NCBI GenBank assembly: GCA_007258455.2
Contig: VDFB02193867.1
Location: forward strand, 566,459,742-566,523,741
Origin: Sequoia sempervirens
Lineage: Eukaryota > Streptophyta > Pinopsida > Cupressales > Cupressaceae
Reading direction: 5' to 3'
Length of the DNA stretch: 64,000 nucleotides
Position numbers and translations under genes: made by a program. The notes beneath the pieces were generated by a model, which saw nothing but the letters and a program-made list of their open reading frames with translations, did not search any database and was not told the origin of the DNA. This document shows, in pieces, positions 13,415-24,733 of this stretch. Position 1 is the stretch's first letter, and each line of letters begins with the position of its first letter.

Positions 13415-13974
13415 TACATATTGAACATTTTTTTTTTTATTTCCATTGTATTTGTGCATCCTAGGGATTACCTTGCATCACTATTATATTAGGTTTTTGC
13501 ATCCTAGGGTTTACAAAATTGCATTAGTGAAACTATCATATAGAGGTCATTATTGCATTTCATTTTATCAAATCATCACAAAATTTTGCATTTCCATTAC
13601 TTCTCTACATTGTACAGACTTGAAAACATAGAAAAAACTCAAAAAAATTAGAAAAATCTTCAAAATACCTTTTCTAGGGCTCTTTCGCCATCTTGGGCGA
13701 ATTAGTCCTAGTACACTTCCTGCATCATTGTTTTCATAATTTAGTTTCCTATTTTCTACTTTTTGTTTGCCATAGTTACTTATCTATTTATGTTTGGTTA
13801 TTTTTTGTTATATTTAAACCATTGGCATAAGCATCATTTCCTTTCATGGAATTTATGGATAGCATTATATTTTTGTAAATTTCATTTTCAACATTAGTTC
13901 CTAGTCCTTTTATATTAGATTCATCAGTAAAAGAAAACAAAAAACCACAAAAATCAAACCAACCCTTACATAAA
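13415..13974 (+). other. Untranslated leader of element E
   Basis: No ORF of note; the frame at 13446-13631 has no recognisable content. It holds another hairpin module near 13679-13712 (TTTCGCCATC and GGGCGAATTAGTCC). Confidence 0.55.
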
Positions 13975-14580
13975 ATGCTTCAATTTAGAAACACCATCTC
14001 ATCCAAGCTTCTTAGTGATGATTTAGACAAGTTAGATGAAGCCCTTCAGGACTTCCTCTCACTTACTTCATCCACTAAGGCTTGCCATGAGAAGCCTAAA
14101 CCAACTAACGCTAACTTACCTCTCAAACCTTTTAGTCATGATGACTTTGACATGTTAGATGAAGCCCTTCAGGACTTCATCTCACCTAAGTCATACACTA
14201 GGGTTTGTTGTGAAAACCTACAACAAAGGACATTAATGTGATTCAACCTCAACTCATTCTTTACCCACCTTCGCATACACTTCACCCTCTAAATAGACCC
14301 GAGTTTACTCTTTACCCACCTAAAACTGATGTGTTTCAACAATCTAGTAATACTATTGTTGCTCATACATATAATACCCAAAACAATCCACAACCATAAC
14401 AACCAACCCCACCCTCTTTACCTTTATCTAATCTTCCTAGTGCTCCTCGTTTTCCCTCACACAAAGGAGTACGATCTTGTTGAACAACTCAAGAATACTC
14501 TTGCAAATATTTCTCTTTGGGACTTCAAAATTCACCAAATTATCACACCATCCTTTAGACAACATTGCAACACATAGCGG
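13975..14580 (+). pseudogene. gag remnant of element E
   Basis: The first 88 codons hold a duplicated motif, DKLDEALQDFLS and DMLDEALQDFIS. A Pro/Gln-rich stretch follows in a shifted frame, then YDLVEQLKNTLANISLWDF, which matches the conserved region that precedes the protease in Tat/Ogre elements. A nucleocapsid CCHC knuckle and the main capsid domain are not visible, so most of gag is deleted or unrecognisable. At least one frameshift and several stops are present. Confidence 0.6.
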
Positions 14581-15266
14581 TTCCTCTTGGTATAACTCCA
14601 AATGATGTGGCATCTTTCATACAAGGAATTAATAGAGTTAATCTAGACATTAATTTTCATCAACATGAGCTCCCTCCTTTTGAGTTACAAAAACAAAATG
14701 AAGCCTTTATGATAATTTCTCAATTCAATCAAAGAGGTATCAAAAGGACCCTTATTGATAATGGTTCATCCCTTAATGTGTGTAGTGTGAATCTCCTTGA
14801 TCGATTGTGTGTTGACAAGTCACAAATCAAACCTAATTCCCTATCCATTCAAGGAATTGATAATACAACAAAGCAACCACTTGGCGTAATCACTTTGCCT
14901 ATTATAGTTGGCGTGGATACTATCCAAACTCCTATTCATGTCATGCCCTATGATATTTTGTATAGTCTTCTCTTAGGAAGACCATGAATTCATGAGATGA
15001 ATGTTGTACCTTCAACTCTTCATTGTATAATGAAATATGTCTATAACAACAAAATTTATCAAGTTGAAATAGACCTTGAGCCTAAAAGTTGCTTACACCT
15101 TGAAAAAGGAACCACGAGTCCTCTGAATACATTAATTGTAACATCTCATATAGAACCTCTCGAAATTGAAAACCAAGATGGGGAATTGGTGTCTAAATTA
15201 TTCAGTGATGATTGGGGATCCTTAGAATTCACACCTTCATTTATGGGCGAATATATAATCACATGA
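14565..15266 (+). pseudogene. Retropepsin-type aspartic protease of element E
   Basis: The catalytic region reads LIDNGSSLNVC, with DNG in place of the usual D-S/T-G, as often seen in Tat-group elements. PYDILYSLLLGRP, the C-terminal hydrophobic signature, follows. A TGA at 14985 separates it from the conserved HEMNVVPSTLHCIMKY segment, consistent with a Trp codon mutated to stop. In the element this enzyme would cleave the Gag-Pol polyprotein. Inactive as read. Confidence 0.8.
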
Positions 15267-15299
15267 AAAGAAGATGAAAAATGTTAACAACCAATTGTT

Positions 15300-15593
15300 A
15301 TGTCAACTCAAAATTCGGAAAAATATTCTCAAGCATCTATCTCTTCTACTTTGGAAGAAACTACAACATACACAACAAATTTTGATGAGATATATTATCA
15401 ACATCTGCCTAATCTGAAGGAAATGGAAAGACTTTATGGGAAAGGTTATGAACTTGTGAAACAATTGGGATATACTGGAAAAGGATGTGGAAAGAATGAA
15501 CAAGGTATTCACATCCCTATAGAACCTAATACACAAGAGACAAAAAATGGGTTGGGATATTCTTTTTCTAAGATGAAAAAAGCCACTCAATGA
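15300..15593 (+). pseudogene. G-patch-like segment of element E polyprotein
   Basis: The segment LYGKGYELVKQLGYTGKGCG, followed by KNEQGIHIPIEP, matches the glycine-patch pattern (GYxGxGLGxxxQGxxxPI) that some plant Ty3 elements carry between protease and RT, thought to bind RNA. The reading frame closes with TGA at 15594 and then continues in the same frame at 15600, so this was part of one polyprotein. Confidence 0.65.
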
Positions 15594-15599
15594 CCATCT

Positions 15600-17220
15600 T
15601 TGAATATCAACAATATTACATGTCAACCAAGACACAATCTCACAATCGAACATCCTGAACTGCTTGATATGGAACTAACACCATCATGGGAGTATGTTAA
15701 AAGTGATGAAGCTTTAAAAAAAATGTTAGGATTTTATGATAACACATCCTCTATTCCTCCCATGAAACAATTTACTTGTGCTATGATAAGTACCAAGCAA
15801 AAAGATAGTGATATTACTAAAGAACCATATGATCCTGAAATTCCTAAGTCTAATGCACTCCCCTTAGGAGATACAATTGATATACCAATAAAAATAGATG
15901 ATAAAGAAAAAGTTATTAAGATTGGGAAGTTCCTTGACGATGAAGAATAAGAGGACACTACAACTTTACTTCATGTTTTTTCTAAAAAAATTCCTTGGAA
16001 ATATTCCAATATGCTAGGAATTGACCTAAAAATTGTAACACACAACATCGTTCTTGCTGAAAATGCTAAACTTATTTGCTAAAAGATACAAACAATGCAC
16101 CCTAACATAGCCTTGTATGTTAAAGGAGAGCTTGAAAAACTCCTTGACGTAGGTTTCATTTGACCTATTGATTATTCTCCTTGGATCTCCAACATTGTCG
16201 CAGTTGCTAACCTGACAATTGTATTCAGATATGTACCAAATTTTGTGACTTGAATAAAGCCTCTTTAAATGATGATTTTCCACTTCCTAATATTGACATG
16301 ATCGTGGATTCAACTGTTGGACATGCTTTGGTGTCATTCATGGATGGATTTTCTCATTATAATCAAATCTTTATCAACCCACAAGATCAATACAAAACTG
16401 CATTTACAACTGTTTGGGGAACGTTTTGCTAGGTTATGATGCCTTTTGGATTAAAGAATGTTAGCACAACTTATCAATGAGTAATGACATTGATATTTCA
16501 CGATTACATACATAAAATTTTGGAAGATTATGTTGATGACATCCTTTCTAAATCCTTAACAAGACAATACAATGTAAATGTCCTTCAAAAGATCATTGAA
16601 CGCATATGTAAATATAACATGTGACTAAATTCAAAAAAGTGTGTCTTTGGCGTAGATAGTGGAAATTTTTTAGGGTTTATCATATCTCACAGAGGCATTG
16701 AGGTGGACAAATAAAAATGATGCCATTATTAACATACCACCTCCTAAGAACATTTCTCAATTGTGCACATTACCCTTCACACACCTTCTCAAAATGGATG
16801 TACCTTTTGCTTGGAATGAGGATTGTAAATAGAATTTTGAGAGTTTAAAGGAATATCTTGCAACTCCACCTATTTTACAACCCACTATGCCAAACAAACC
16901 ATTTATCCTTTACATAGTTGCATCAGCCCATGCTCTTGTAGCATTGTTGGCTCAACCAAATGATATTAGAAAAGAACATCCTGTCTATTAAATCAGTAGA
17001 ACTTTAATCGCTTATGAAACCTATTACACACCAATTGAAAAATAATGCTTGACACTTGTATTTTCCACTAGTAAGTTGTGACATTATTTACTCAATGTGG
17101 AAATACAAGTCATAACAAAATTTGATCCTCTTAAACATCTTTTTAATAAAAGATATCTATCGGGATGCTTAGCTAAATGGGTGATGTTGTTAACTAACAA
17201 GCCTTGACCGATCACTTAGC
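15600..17220 (+). pseudogene. Reverse transcriptase and RNase H of element E
   Basis: RT landmarks in order: HPNIALYVKGELEKLLDVGF, DFPLPNIDMIVD, FMDGFSHYNQI, MPFGLKNVSTTYQ and the catalytic YVDDIL at about 16528. The first RNase H follows, with FILYIVASAHALVALLAQ, HPVY, TYYTPIEK and a C-terminal LAKWV. The chain changes frame several times and has many stops (for example within GTFC-VMMPF near 16431), so it is not functional. In an intact element it would copy genomic RNA into DNA. Confidence 0.85.
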
Positions 17221-17289
17221 TGATGCCCCTTCTCCTCTCACTTTACCTACTCATGATTCTTTTCCTAATGACTGTGTCTTGACAATAGA

Positions 17290-17730
17290 CATTAAAACAT
17301 GAGAATTTTATTTTGATGGATCCAAGTGTAGAACAGGTTCTAGTGCTAGAGTGGTAGTAATTCCGCCCAAAGGAAATCCCATTCCCTTGTTGTATCGATT
17401 AAATTTACTATGTACAAATAATAGAACTGAGTATGAGGCATTAATTGTTGGATTACGGGCTACTTTAACCATGGGTTCCAAAGATATCAAGATCTTTGGT
17501 GACTTGCAATTAGTGATCAAACAAATGAATGGAATATATCAAACTAAAAATGAAAAATTATCAAAATACAAGGATCTAATAATGTAATTATTAGAGAATT
17601 TTGAATCATTCACCATTGATAACATCCCACAAAAATAAAATCGACATCTGGATGCAATGGCGAGTGCAGGCTCTCTTATATCCCCACACAATCCTTCAAC
17701 AAAATTCACCTTTATTATTCCTCCAATCAT
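17290..17730 (+). pseudogene. Second, archaeal-type RNase H domain of element E
   Basis: FYFDGSKCRTGSSARVVVI, LLCTNNRTEYEALIVGL and IFGDLQLVIKQMNG follow the aRNH pattern (DGS, E in AEYEAL, D in GDS). This extra RNase H between pol RNase H and integrase is diagnostic of the Tat clade. Frame closes at 17585 with TAA, then LLENFESFTIDNIPQK continues. Confidence 0.8.
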
Positions 17731-17754
17731 GAAACCTTCGATTAATACCTAATT

Positions 17755-19056
17755 AGAAGATGTTTTACCAATAACTCAAGAATACTCACGAGAATGGTAT
17801 GATACAATATATAATTATTTAAAAGATGGTACCGTTCCTGAACCCACAATGATAAATACTCAAAATCGTTTATGCAAACTAGCAGCTAAATACATAATCC
17901 TCGCCGATGTGTTGTATAGAAGATCCTTCAATGGTCTCTTATTGAGGTTTCTTAGGGACTCTAAAATTACTATAGCCCTTGACCAGGCTCATGCTGGTGC
18001 CTGTGGGGGTCATTTTGGAGGACAATCATTAGTGCAAAAACTCATTCGTATGGGATGCTATTGGAGATATATATGGAAAAATATTATTTTGCTTATGTTA
18101 AACAATGTCACAAATGTCAAGAACATAGCAATCTGATTCATGCCCCTACTTTTGAGCTCCATGCCTAAATTCCTATTTGGCCATTTTTAGTATGCGGATT
18201 GGATCTTATTGGAAAAATATCACCACCCTTCTCTGTCAAACATACATTTATCATAACAACAATAGACTATTTCACAAAATGGGTGGAAGCTATTCATGTT
18301 TTATCTACGAGTGCTGAAGTAATTTGTCATTTCATATTGGAACACATAATTGCTCGCTTTGGACTTCCTTCCACAATAGTTTCAAACAATGGAATCACAT
18401 TTAAGAATAATGACATAAAGAAATTTCTTGAAACATTCAACATTCAACATCAATTTTCCACACCATACTATCTGCAATCCAATGGACAAGTTGAAAGCAA
18501 TAATAAGATTCTCAAACAAATCCTAAAGAAAATTGTTAACAAACTTAATAAGGATTGGCATATGTAGTTACATTATGTGCTTTGGTCTTATCGAACAAGT
18601 GTTAGATTATCCATGGGAACTACACCCTATAATCTTGTTTATGGTATCGAAGCGATCATGCCATTGGAATTAGAAATTCCTACACTACGAATTACTCTTC
18701 AAGACCTTATTGATGATACCACTTATAAAGAACAAAGATTACACCAACTTGAGATGCTCAACGAAAAGTGCATCAATGCTCTTGAGCTTCTCCAGGCTTA
18801 CATTAAACAATTGCAATGAAAACACAATACTCAGGTCATTCCTCATACATTTAGTAAGGGTGATTTTGTTCTCTATGAGAACCAATGCAATGCTCATGTT
18901 GACAATGAAGACAAAGGTAAATTTAGTCCTAATTGGTTAGGACCTTACATAATTGATACCAGTTATGGGTCTAGCACTTACGTATTGATAGAGATCGATG
19001 GAACACCCCTTAAGGAACCTATTAATGTTGTCCATCTATGTCAGTATTATCTCTAG
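17755..19056 (+). pseudogene. Integrase of element E
   Basis: Zinc-binding region HAGACGGHFGGQS then GCYWRYIW; the core begins GLDLIGKISPP, with IDYFTKWVEAIHV, then VSNNGITF and NGQVESNNK. The C-terminal part carries WSYRTSVRLSMGTTPYNLVYG and NWLGPYIIDTSYG, and ends HLCQYYL at a TAG. The second catalytic Asp is Asn (VSNNG instead of VSDNG). Stops at 18565 and 18817 and local frame changes are also present. The enzyme would have inserted element DNA into the genome; this copy is dead. Confidence 0.85.
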
Positions 19057-19689
19057 TCTCTTTGAATAGTATGAATGATAAAGAAGTGTTTTCTAAAGTT
19101 ATTTTGTTACATCCTAAATACTTTCACATTGCTTCATTCTCAACAAAGGATCATGTGCATGTCTTGAACACTAAGATGATTATTTAATTTATTTTTATAA
19201 TTACTTTAGGCTTCATACTATTCACCCTCATGTTAAGTTGAATTCAATCCTTATGAATTATAGGTGTATTTAATTTAACATACCCTTATCAAAATAACAA
19301 TGTTGTAGCTAAAGCGAAACTAAAATATGTTTTACATTAGATCACATTAATCATGTTAAATCATGTAGACATTAATTAAATAATTTTATGAAAGATATTT
19401 AATTAATCACATTTCCATTTAACATTCAAACACATTATACCAAAAAGTAACACATCAAAATCTCATATATATCTATATCCAAACTTTTATGTACATCTCA
19501 TCACAATATACAATATCACCAAGGTTTGTGAGAACTAGATCCCTCAGGTTCTGGTGCTCAAGATCTAGTACCAGGACGTTGGGTGACGGTCATATGTGAT
19601 CATGACCATGATCCACTGACCCTAAGTGCAAACTATAAGCCATGTATCCACCCAAGGGCCACATCACGCTCCTCCACTATTTGATCCCC
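19057..19689 (+). other. Non-coding spacer after integrase in element E
   Basis: No ORF or repeat with a clear identity. It separates pol from the antisense gene. Confidence 0.5.
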
Positions 19690-20649
19690 TCTCCACCTAT
19701 AGCCATGATACCTTTTCTAAAGTCTCTCCACCTCTACTAGAGTTTGGGATGACTGCCCTGTAGTCTTAGCTTGATGGAGTCGTCTCCTCATGCTCTCATA
19801 CACTACCCGTAGCCTCACAAATGGTCTAAGTAACTCTTGATCCTCCTCCATGATTGGTGGGGGCACATAATCAGGATCCATCTCCTCCTCATCAATGGAT
19901 GTCAACACTATCTCTATGGCCGCCTGATGGTAGAACTCTCATCAGTATCTTGTCACTCCTGCAAGGTAGAAATAATACACAATCAATACACATCATCATG
20001 ATATATATATATAAGCACTAAAGTACATGCATAAAATCAAATATCATCACCTATATCTCCAATAGGTTGGACAATATAAATATCATCCTATGTAGGGGCA
20101 TGGAGGATGGGCTAGCCTCTCCATGACTGTGAGTACTAGTGCCTACTAGAGCCACTACTCAAGACCTTGTCATACGGATGGGAGAGGGATCTCCATACTC
20201 GTGTCGATCTCTAGCTACTACCTCATCACTCTCACTCAGGGGTATCTCATCCTCATCCTCATCTCCTCTTTCCTAGCCATCATAGTAAGGATTGACATCC
20301 TCATCATACTCACCATCTATAACATTAGTGAATATATCTACAACCCTGTATCATACCTCCTCGGCCCTATCCTTTGCCTCATCTCCCTCATCTAGCACTT
20401 GTTTTACATCACCTATAGGGACATCCATCAGAAATATAGGAGCTAGTCATCTCACTGACCACCACTCCTCATGCTCATCTATGTTATCAATGTCATCAGC
20501 ATCAGAGATTGGTGGTCGATCATGATCTGAATCATCAGAGTCACTCTGAATAGCATGGTCTATAATGAGTCATACGGTATCACCTGGCCTTCGGGCATTC
20601 CGTGTTGATCTCCTGATAAAGGGGCACACCCTCGATGGTGTCTGCACCT

Positions 20650-21474
20650 GCCCAAACTATCACATGAATTGACCATAGGGTAAAAGCACAAACCTATGTC
20701 ACACTTTATAAAGGAATCGGCCAACAACAAAAAGAATTCTGAACTTCGACCACATAAAAGTGGTCTTTATGTTTTGAATTTCAAAATGGTGTAAACTAAT
20801 AAAATGTAGAACTTTCGATGAAGTTTATTGTTGTAATTTTTTTAAAATTTTAAAAAAAAAAATTCATTATGTTTTTATCAATTTAAGGACAAATTTTGGA
20901 ATGCTGAAAATTTCAGAAAAGAGTGACTTCACGGGCCGTCAAGAAACAAATTGAAAAAAACTTCATTTCTCCCTAAATTTTTTTTCTCCAAATAGGTAAT
21001 TTCAATATCTTGTGCAAGGAAAAAGAAAAATCAAATTTTGATGTATATTTTTCTTGTAATAACGTTTTAAAGTCAAACATGTCAAAATTTGATAGTTTTC
21101 ACGGGCCGTCAACTATTTTCAAATTTTTAAATTATTTTCAAAAAAAAAAATTATACCCTTTTGAAGAAGACTCTCTCCTCTTGTTCCCCATATAAGATTT
21201 TTTTTTTTTTTAATAAGTTTTACCATCTTGTTTTTAATTTGTAATGAACTTTTTTTTTCATTTTGAAAACCTACTTGCATTATTTTAAAAATAAAATATA
21301 TTAAAACTAATAATTTTTTTTAAAATTATATATTTGGATTCTCCACTCAGAGCTCTACAAAAGGGTTTTTTTTTTTTGCAAAAAAATTATTCTGACTAAA
21401 GAAATACTTAGCTAAAGTTGAAAGTTTTAGAAAATTCTGAAAAAAGCTGAGTTGGCTACCAACTAGGATGCCAC
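20650..21474. other. Low-complexity part of the extra region in E
   Basis: AT-rich; includes the exact motif TTCACGGGCCGTCAA twice (about 20929 and 21099). It may be an intron or an insertion in the antisense PMD gene. Confidence 0.45.
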
Positions 21475-21780
21475 ATAGATAGTTTCGGTAGAAATAGTTT
21501 CTATAGAAAGGGTTTCGACCGAAACCCTTTCTATAGAAACTGTTTCTACCGAAACCCTTTCTATAGAAACCCCACACATTAAAAAATCCAATTTTAAAGG
21601 CATTTTTAAAGCGGGAAAAGGAAAATTTTGATTTTTATGGATTCGGGCGAAACTTATTCGACTGAAACCGATGTGCCACGTAATAGGCCACATGGTTTCG
21701 GTTGAAACCAAGTCGGGCGAAACCTTTCCAACTGAAAATATTTCACTCGAAACTATTTATTTGGCCGAAAGTGTGACACA
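21475..21780. repeat. Palindromic GGTTTCGACCGAAACC-type repeats
   Basis: TTTCTATAGAAA and CGACCGAAACCC alternate in short units (about 21481-21570), so that both strands read GAAACCCTTTCTATAGAAAC. Looser copies (TTCGGTTGAAACC, CGGGCGAAAC) continue to 21780. The open frames here are a by-product of the repeat. Confidence 0.7.
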
Positions 21781-22835
21781 GCTTTGTGCTTTTACCCCAT
21801 AATAAAATGGATGTACTAGATAGTCATGTCGACCAGTCAAAAATCTATCTACCTACATTCTCCTCAACTGACTTGTGGGATCTAACCACTGTAGTATCAA
21901 TAGATAAGGTCTCCAAAGGATCTCATCCTCCTCTGGCTGGTCCAATCTCACTCTCCAAAAATGCAAGTCTCCATACTACCAGAAGTGTCATAAAGGATAG
22001 TTGAAGGCTCATGGATACCTTGCAGCTATAGCACATGGGAAACCGATAGGCCTAGTGCATGTAATATGCTCAAGGCACCACACCTATAGAAGCATGTAGT
22101 GCACCATATTGTCTATCTCCCAAAAACAAATTTGACCCAGATCATAATACAGATGTGCCAGGATACAATGTCCCCAAGGGTAGACCATCCTATACTCTGT
22201 CATCTGACAAATCAAGTGAACTAACCCTCCATGAAGGTGTGTCACTCATCCATATAGATTGAGTACCAATGCCACTGTGTGCATCATAATCTATCTCACT
22301 ATTGGGGCTCATGAATATATTAGCATCAATAGCTCAATTTGTGCCCTTACATGCTCATCATGAACTGGTCTGCTAAGCCAGTACTGCATGTCAACCTTCT
22401 GCTCATGAAATGACCGATATCCTTGAAAGTGAACTCCTTCTCCTTGAATAGGAACTCGAATAATATGGTGTACATCCTCTAAGGTAATGGTTATCTCCCT
22501 AGTCGGGAGGTGAAATGTACATGTATCGGCATCCTAGCACTCGCCCAAAGCCATCAACATGGCATCATGGTATCTCATGGGAGGCATCAAGTATTCCCAA
22601 TAGATTCCTACCACTTGAAGATGCTCTATCTCCTCTGCTAAAACTATTGGGGCTAGTTCTCTCAAAAATCTTAACTAGCTGCTATCGCGACTGAGTGGGT
22701 ACCTATCAAAATCACAACAATATACTCTAAAAATTCATCTAATATCTTTAATTTTTACATTATTCATCATGAAAGTATGCTAATGTTCTTCTATTTTTCT
22801 TTTCTAAAGGCCCTAGACACTTTAGAACCATTCTA

Positions 22836-22950
22836 GGACACTTTGCAAAGAAATGGGACACTTTGCGAACAAATGGGATACTTTGCGAACAAAAGGGACA
22901 CTTTGTGAGCAAATGGGACACTTTGCAAAGAAAGCGGACACTTTGCGAAC
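22836..22950. repeat. 20-bp tandem repeat, about six units
   Basis: GGGACACTTTGCGAACAAAT and variants in direct tandem array, located within the putative intron of the antisense PMD pseudogene. Confidence 0.8.
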
Positions 22951-23105
22951 TTTTTTTACAAGATCCTAAATTAACTTATAAATGCATTAAAAATCACTAA
23001 GCGAAGCTCACAGAATCAACTCACCTCATGATATAGCTCACCATGTGCCACCTGCTCTCGCAACACATCCAATCGTGAAGGCATGTAATCCTGTCTACTA
23101 GGCAT

Positions 23106-23693
23106 CTTCTCATCTCACTCGTCGCTCTCAAGGTACATGAAGGTAAAATGTAATAGTAAGTGACCAATTACTCTCCATTACCTCTTTTAACCTATTTTCA
23201 TTCCTTTTGTACTCTTATGCATTAAAATAGGGTTATTTTCTCTCTTAAGAGTACTTTTTCTTCAAAACAACATAATGGGAGCTAGGGAACTCCATTTTTG
23301 ATGTTGTTTGATGCATTGGAATTGTGATTCCACACTTAGCATCATCAATTGTCTATCATTATGTGGCATGGTATTTGTAAATTCCCTACGATATGATTGT
23401 TCCTTCTTTGATGTGCCTATATTTCTACCTTGATTCGACCTCCATAAAGCGAGCATAATCAAGGGAGGGCATACATCTACCCTTGAATTCAATCTCTAGA
23501 AGTTAGATAAAAGGATTTCTAAACAAGTGACGAATTTGTGTTGCAGAATGTGGATAATAATGTTGTGATTTTACAGATAATTACACTAGGGGCTTCATTC
23601 TCCCATCATCCAAATAAGTATCCTTTTACATAATAAAGTGTACTTTTTAGAGTCCTTTAGTTTGCATATGGACGTAGATTCATATGGTTGCTC
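23106..23693 (+). other. Region between PMD gene start and PPT of E
   Basis: No coding potential seen. It would hold the promoter of the antisense PMD gene, but no convincing element was recognised. Confidence 0.45.
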
Positions 23694-23707
23694 AAGTGGG
23701 GGCTAAA
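23694..23707 (+). other. Polypurine tract of element E
   Basis: AAGTGGGGGCTAAA directly abuts the 3' LTR start. The reverse-oriented D element has the same tract. Confidence 0.75.
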
Positions 23708-24733
23708 TGTGGCATAGAAAATTGGACGCTCTTGGAAAAAGAGATAATTTCATGCTTAATTTAGACCTACTTTTGAGTACCCTTGCATTAATCATTCTTC
23801 AAAACAACATTTATAGGCCACTAAGACCCATTATTATTTATCTAGAGGCCCATTTCACTTAAAATCATATAAATCCTAACAAATAATACTTAATTCATTC
23901 ATATCTCAAAAACCCAAGTCCAAAAGCCACAAGTGGGACCCATTCGCCACCTTTGGTGTGAGACCCATTCGCCAAGGGTGGCGAATAAGTCCCTTTTGGG
24001 AAAAATTTCAATTTTGAGTGGGAATTTCACTGACTTAATTCAATTTTTCAATGGATGTTAGCCTCTTAGGTCTAAATAATGGGAAAATTAGGTATTGATG
24101 CTTATAAATACACATTTTAGTTCATTTTTCACATCTCCTAGTCATTTTTAAAAATAAAATTCAAAAGTCAAGTGTTGAGAATCTTCCACAAGAAGTTTCA
24201 TTAGCATTTCTACAACAAAGTTGAAGCTTTTGGACAGCAACATAGGGTTTTTTTAGGTCTTCAAGCTCACTTCTCATTCAAGACCCAACATTGCAAAGAG
24301 TTGATCATGGGTGCCTATGGAGAATCATGGAGAAATCTAGGTTGAGGAGATGCAACTAGCCATCAAATCACACCTTATGAATTGTTTTCAAAGTAATTCC
24401 ATCTTCCATTTTCTCTCTATCTTCAGATTTAAGGTTTGCATGTCATTTACATTCATTTGAAATGTTGTAGGGTTTCTTGGATTGAAGTCTCACATCATTC
24501 AAATCGCATTTACTTATCTTTTTCTTGCACATTAGAATAGGGTTTTGTCTTACTTCAGATTTTCCTAATCTTAGACACACTTAGAGCTAGGGTTTTATGC
24601 AAATTTTATCTATTTAAGGTTTAACTACCAAATTAGGGGTTTGACCAACGCAAACCCCCCATTAGACAACAAATTTTAAACTATTTTGCAGACTTTTTTG
24701 GAGATTTAGATTCGGGTTTCCGTTAAGAAGTGT
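23708..24733 (+). repeat. 3' LTR of element E, truncated by X
   Basis: Matches 11845-12843 from TGTGGCATAG onward. The match stops at 24733, where TGTAATGCCCC of element X begins. It includes two consecutive hairpin arms around 23937-23994 and a TATA copy near 24101. Confidence 0.88.

Larger units (their letters stand above)
19690..23105 (-). pseudogene. Antisense plant mobile domain (PMD/MAIN-like) pseudogene within element E
   Basis: Read on the minus strand. A 27-codon first exon (23105-23025) starts MPSRQDYMPSRLD and ends at a GTGAGT donor; a plausible acceptor TTTTGATAG lies just before 22702. From about 22660 down to 22020 the translation follows the PMD pattern: LAPIVLAEEIEHL, then MALGE, DADTCTFHLPTREITITLED, the VHHIIRVPIQGEGVHFQGY segment, YPWGHCILAHLYYDLG and VWCLEHI. 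In-frame TGA and TAG codons break it. Further 3', about 20560-19690, come acidic stretches (RGDEDEDEIPLSESDE, EEEMDPDYVPPP). The exon 1 to exon 2 frame does not join cleanly, so the model is approximate. PMD proteins are known both as host silencing factors (MAIN, MAIL1) and as retrotransposon passengers. This one sits between integrase and PPT, opposite in sense to pol. Confidence 0.75.
11845..24733 (+). mobile_element. Element E: Tat-like Ty3/gypsy retrotransposon with antisense PMD gene
   Basis: Order: 5' LTR, PBS, gag remnant, protease, G-patch, RT, RNase H, second (archaeal-type) RNase H, integrase, a 4.6-kb extra region with an antisense plant-mobile-domain pseudogene, PPT and 3' LTR. 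The dual RNase H and the LIDNGSSLNVC protease motif place it near the Tat/Ogre group. All ORFs are broken by stops and frameshifts. The 3' LTR is cut after about 1,026 bp by insertion of element X; the missing 530-560 bp should lie beyond the window. It is the oldest member of the nest. Confidence 0.88.

Noticed and set aside
21347..21711. Minus-strand frames with FYRKGFGRN repeats
   Set aside because: Translation of the palindromic repeat; composition follows the repeat unit.
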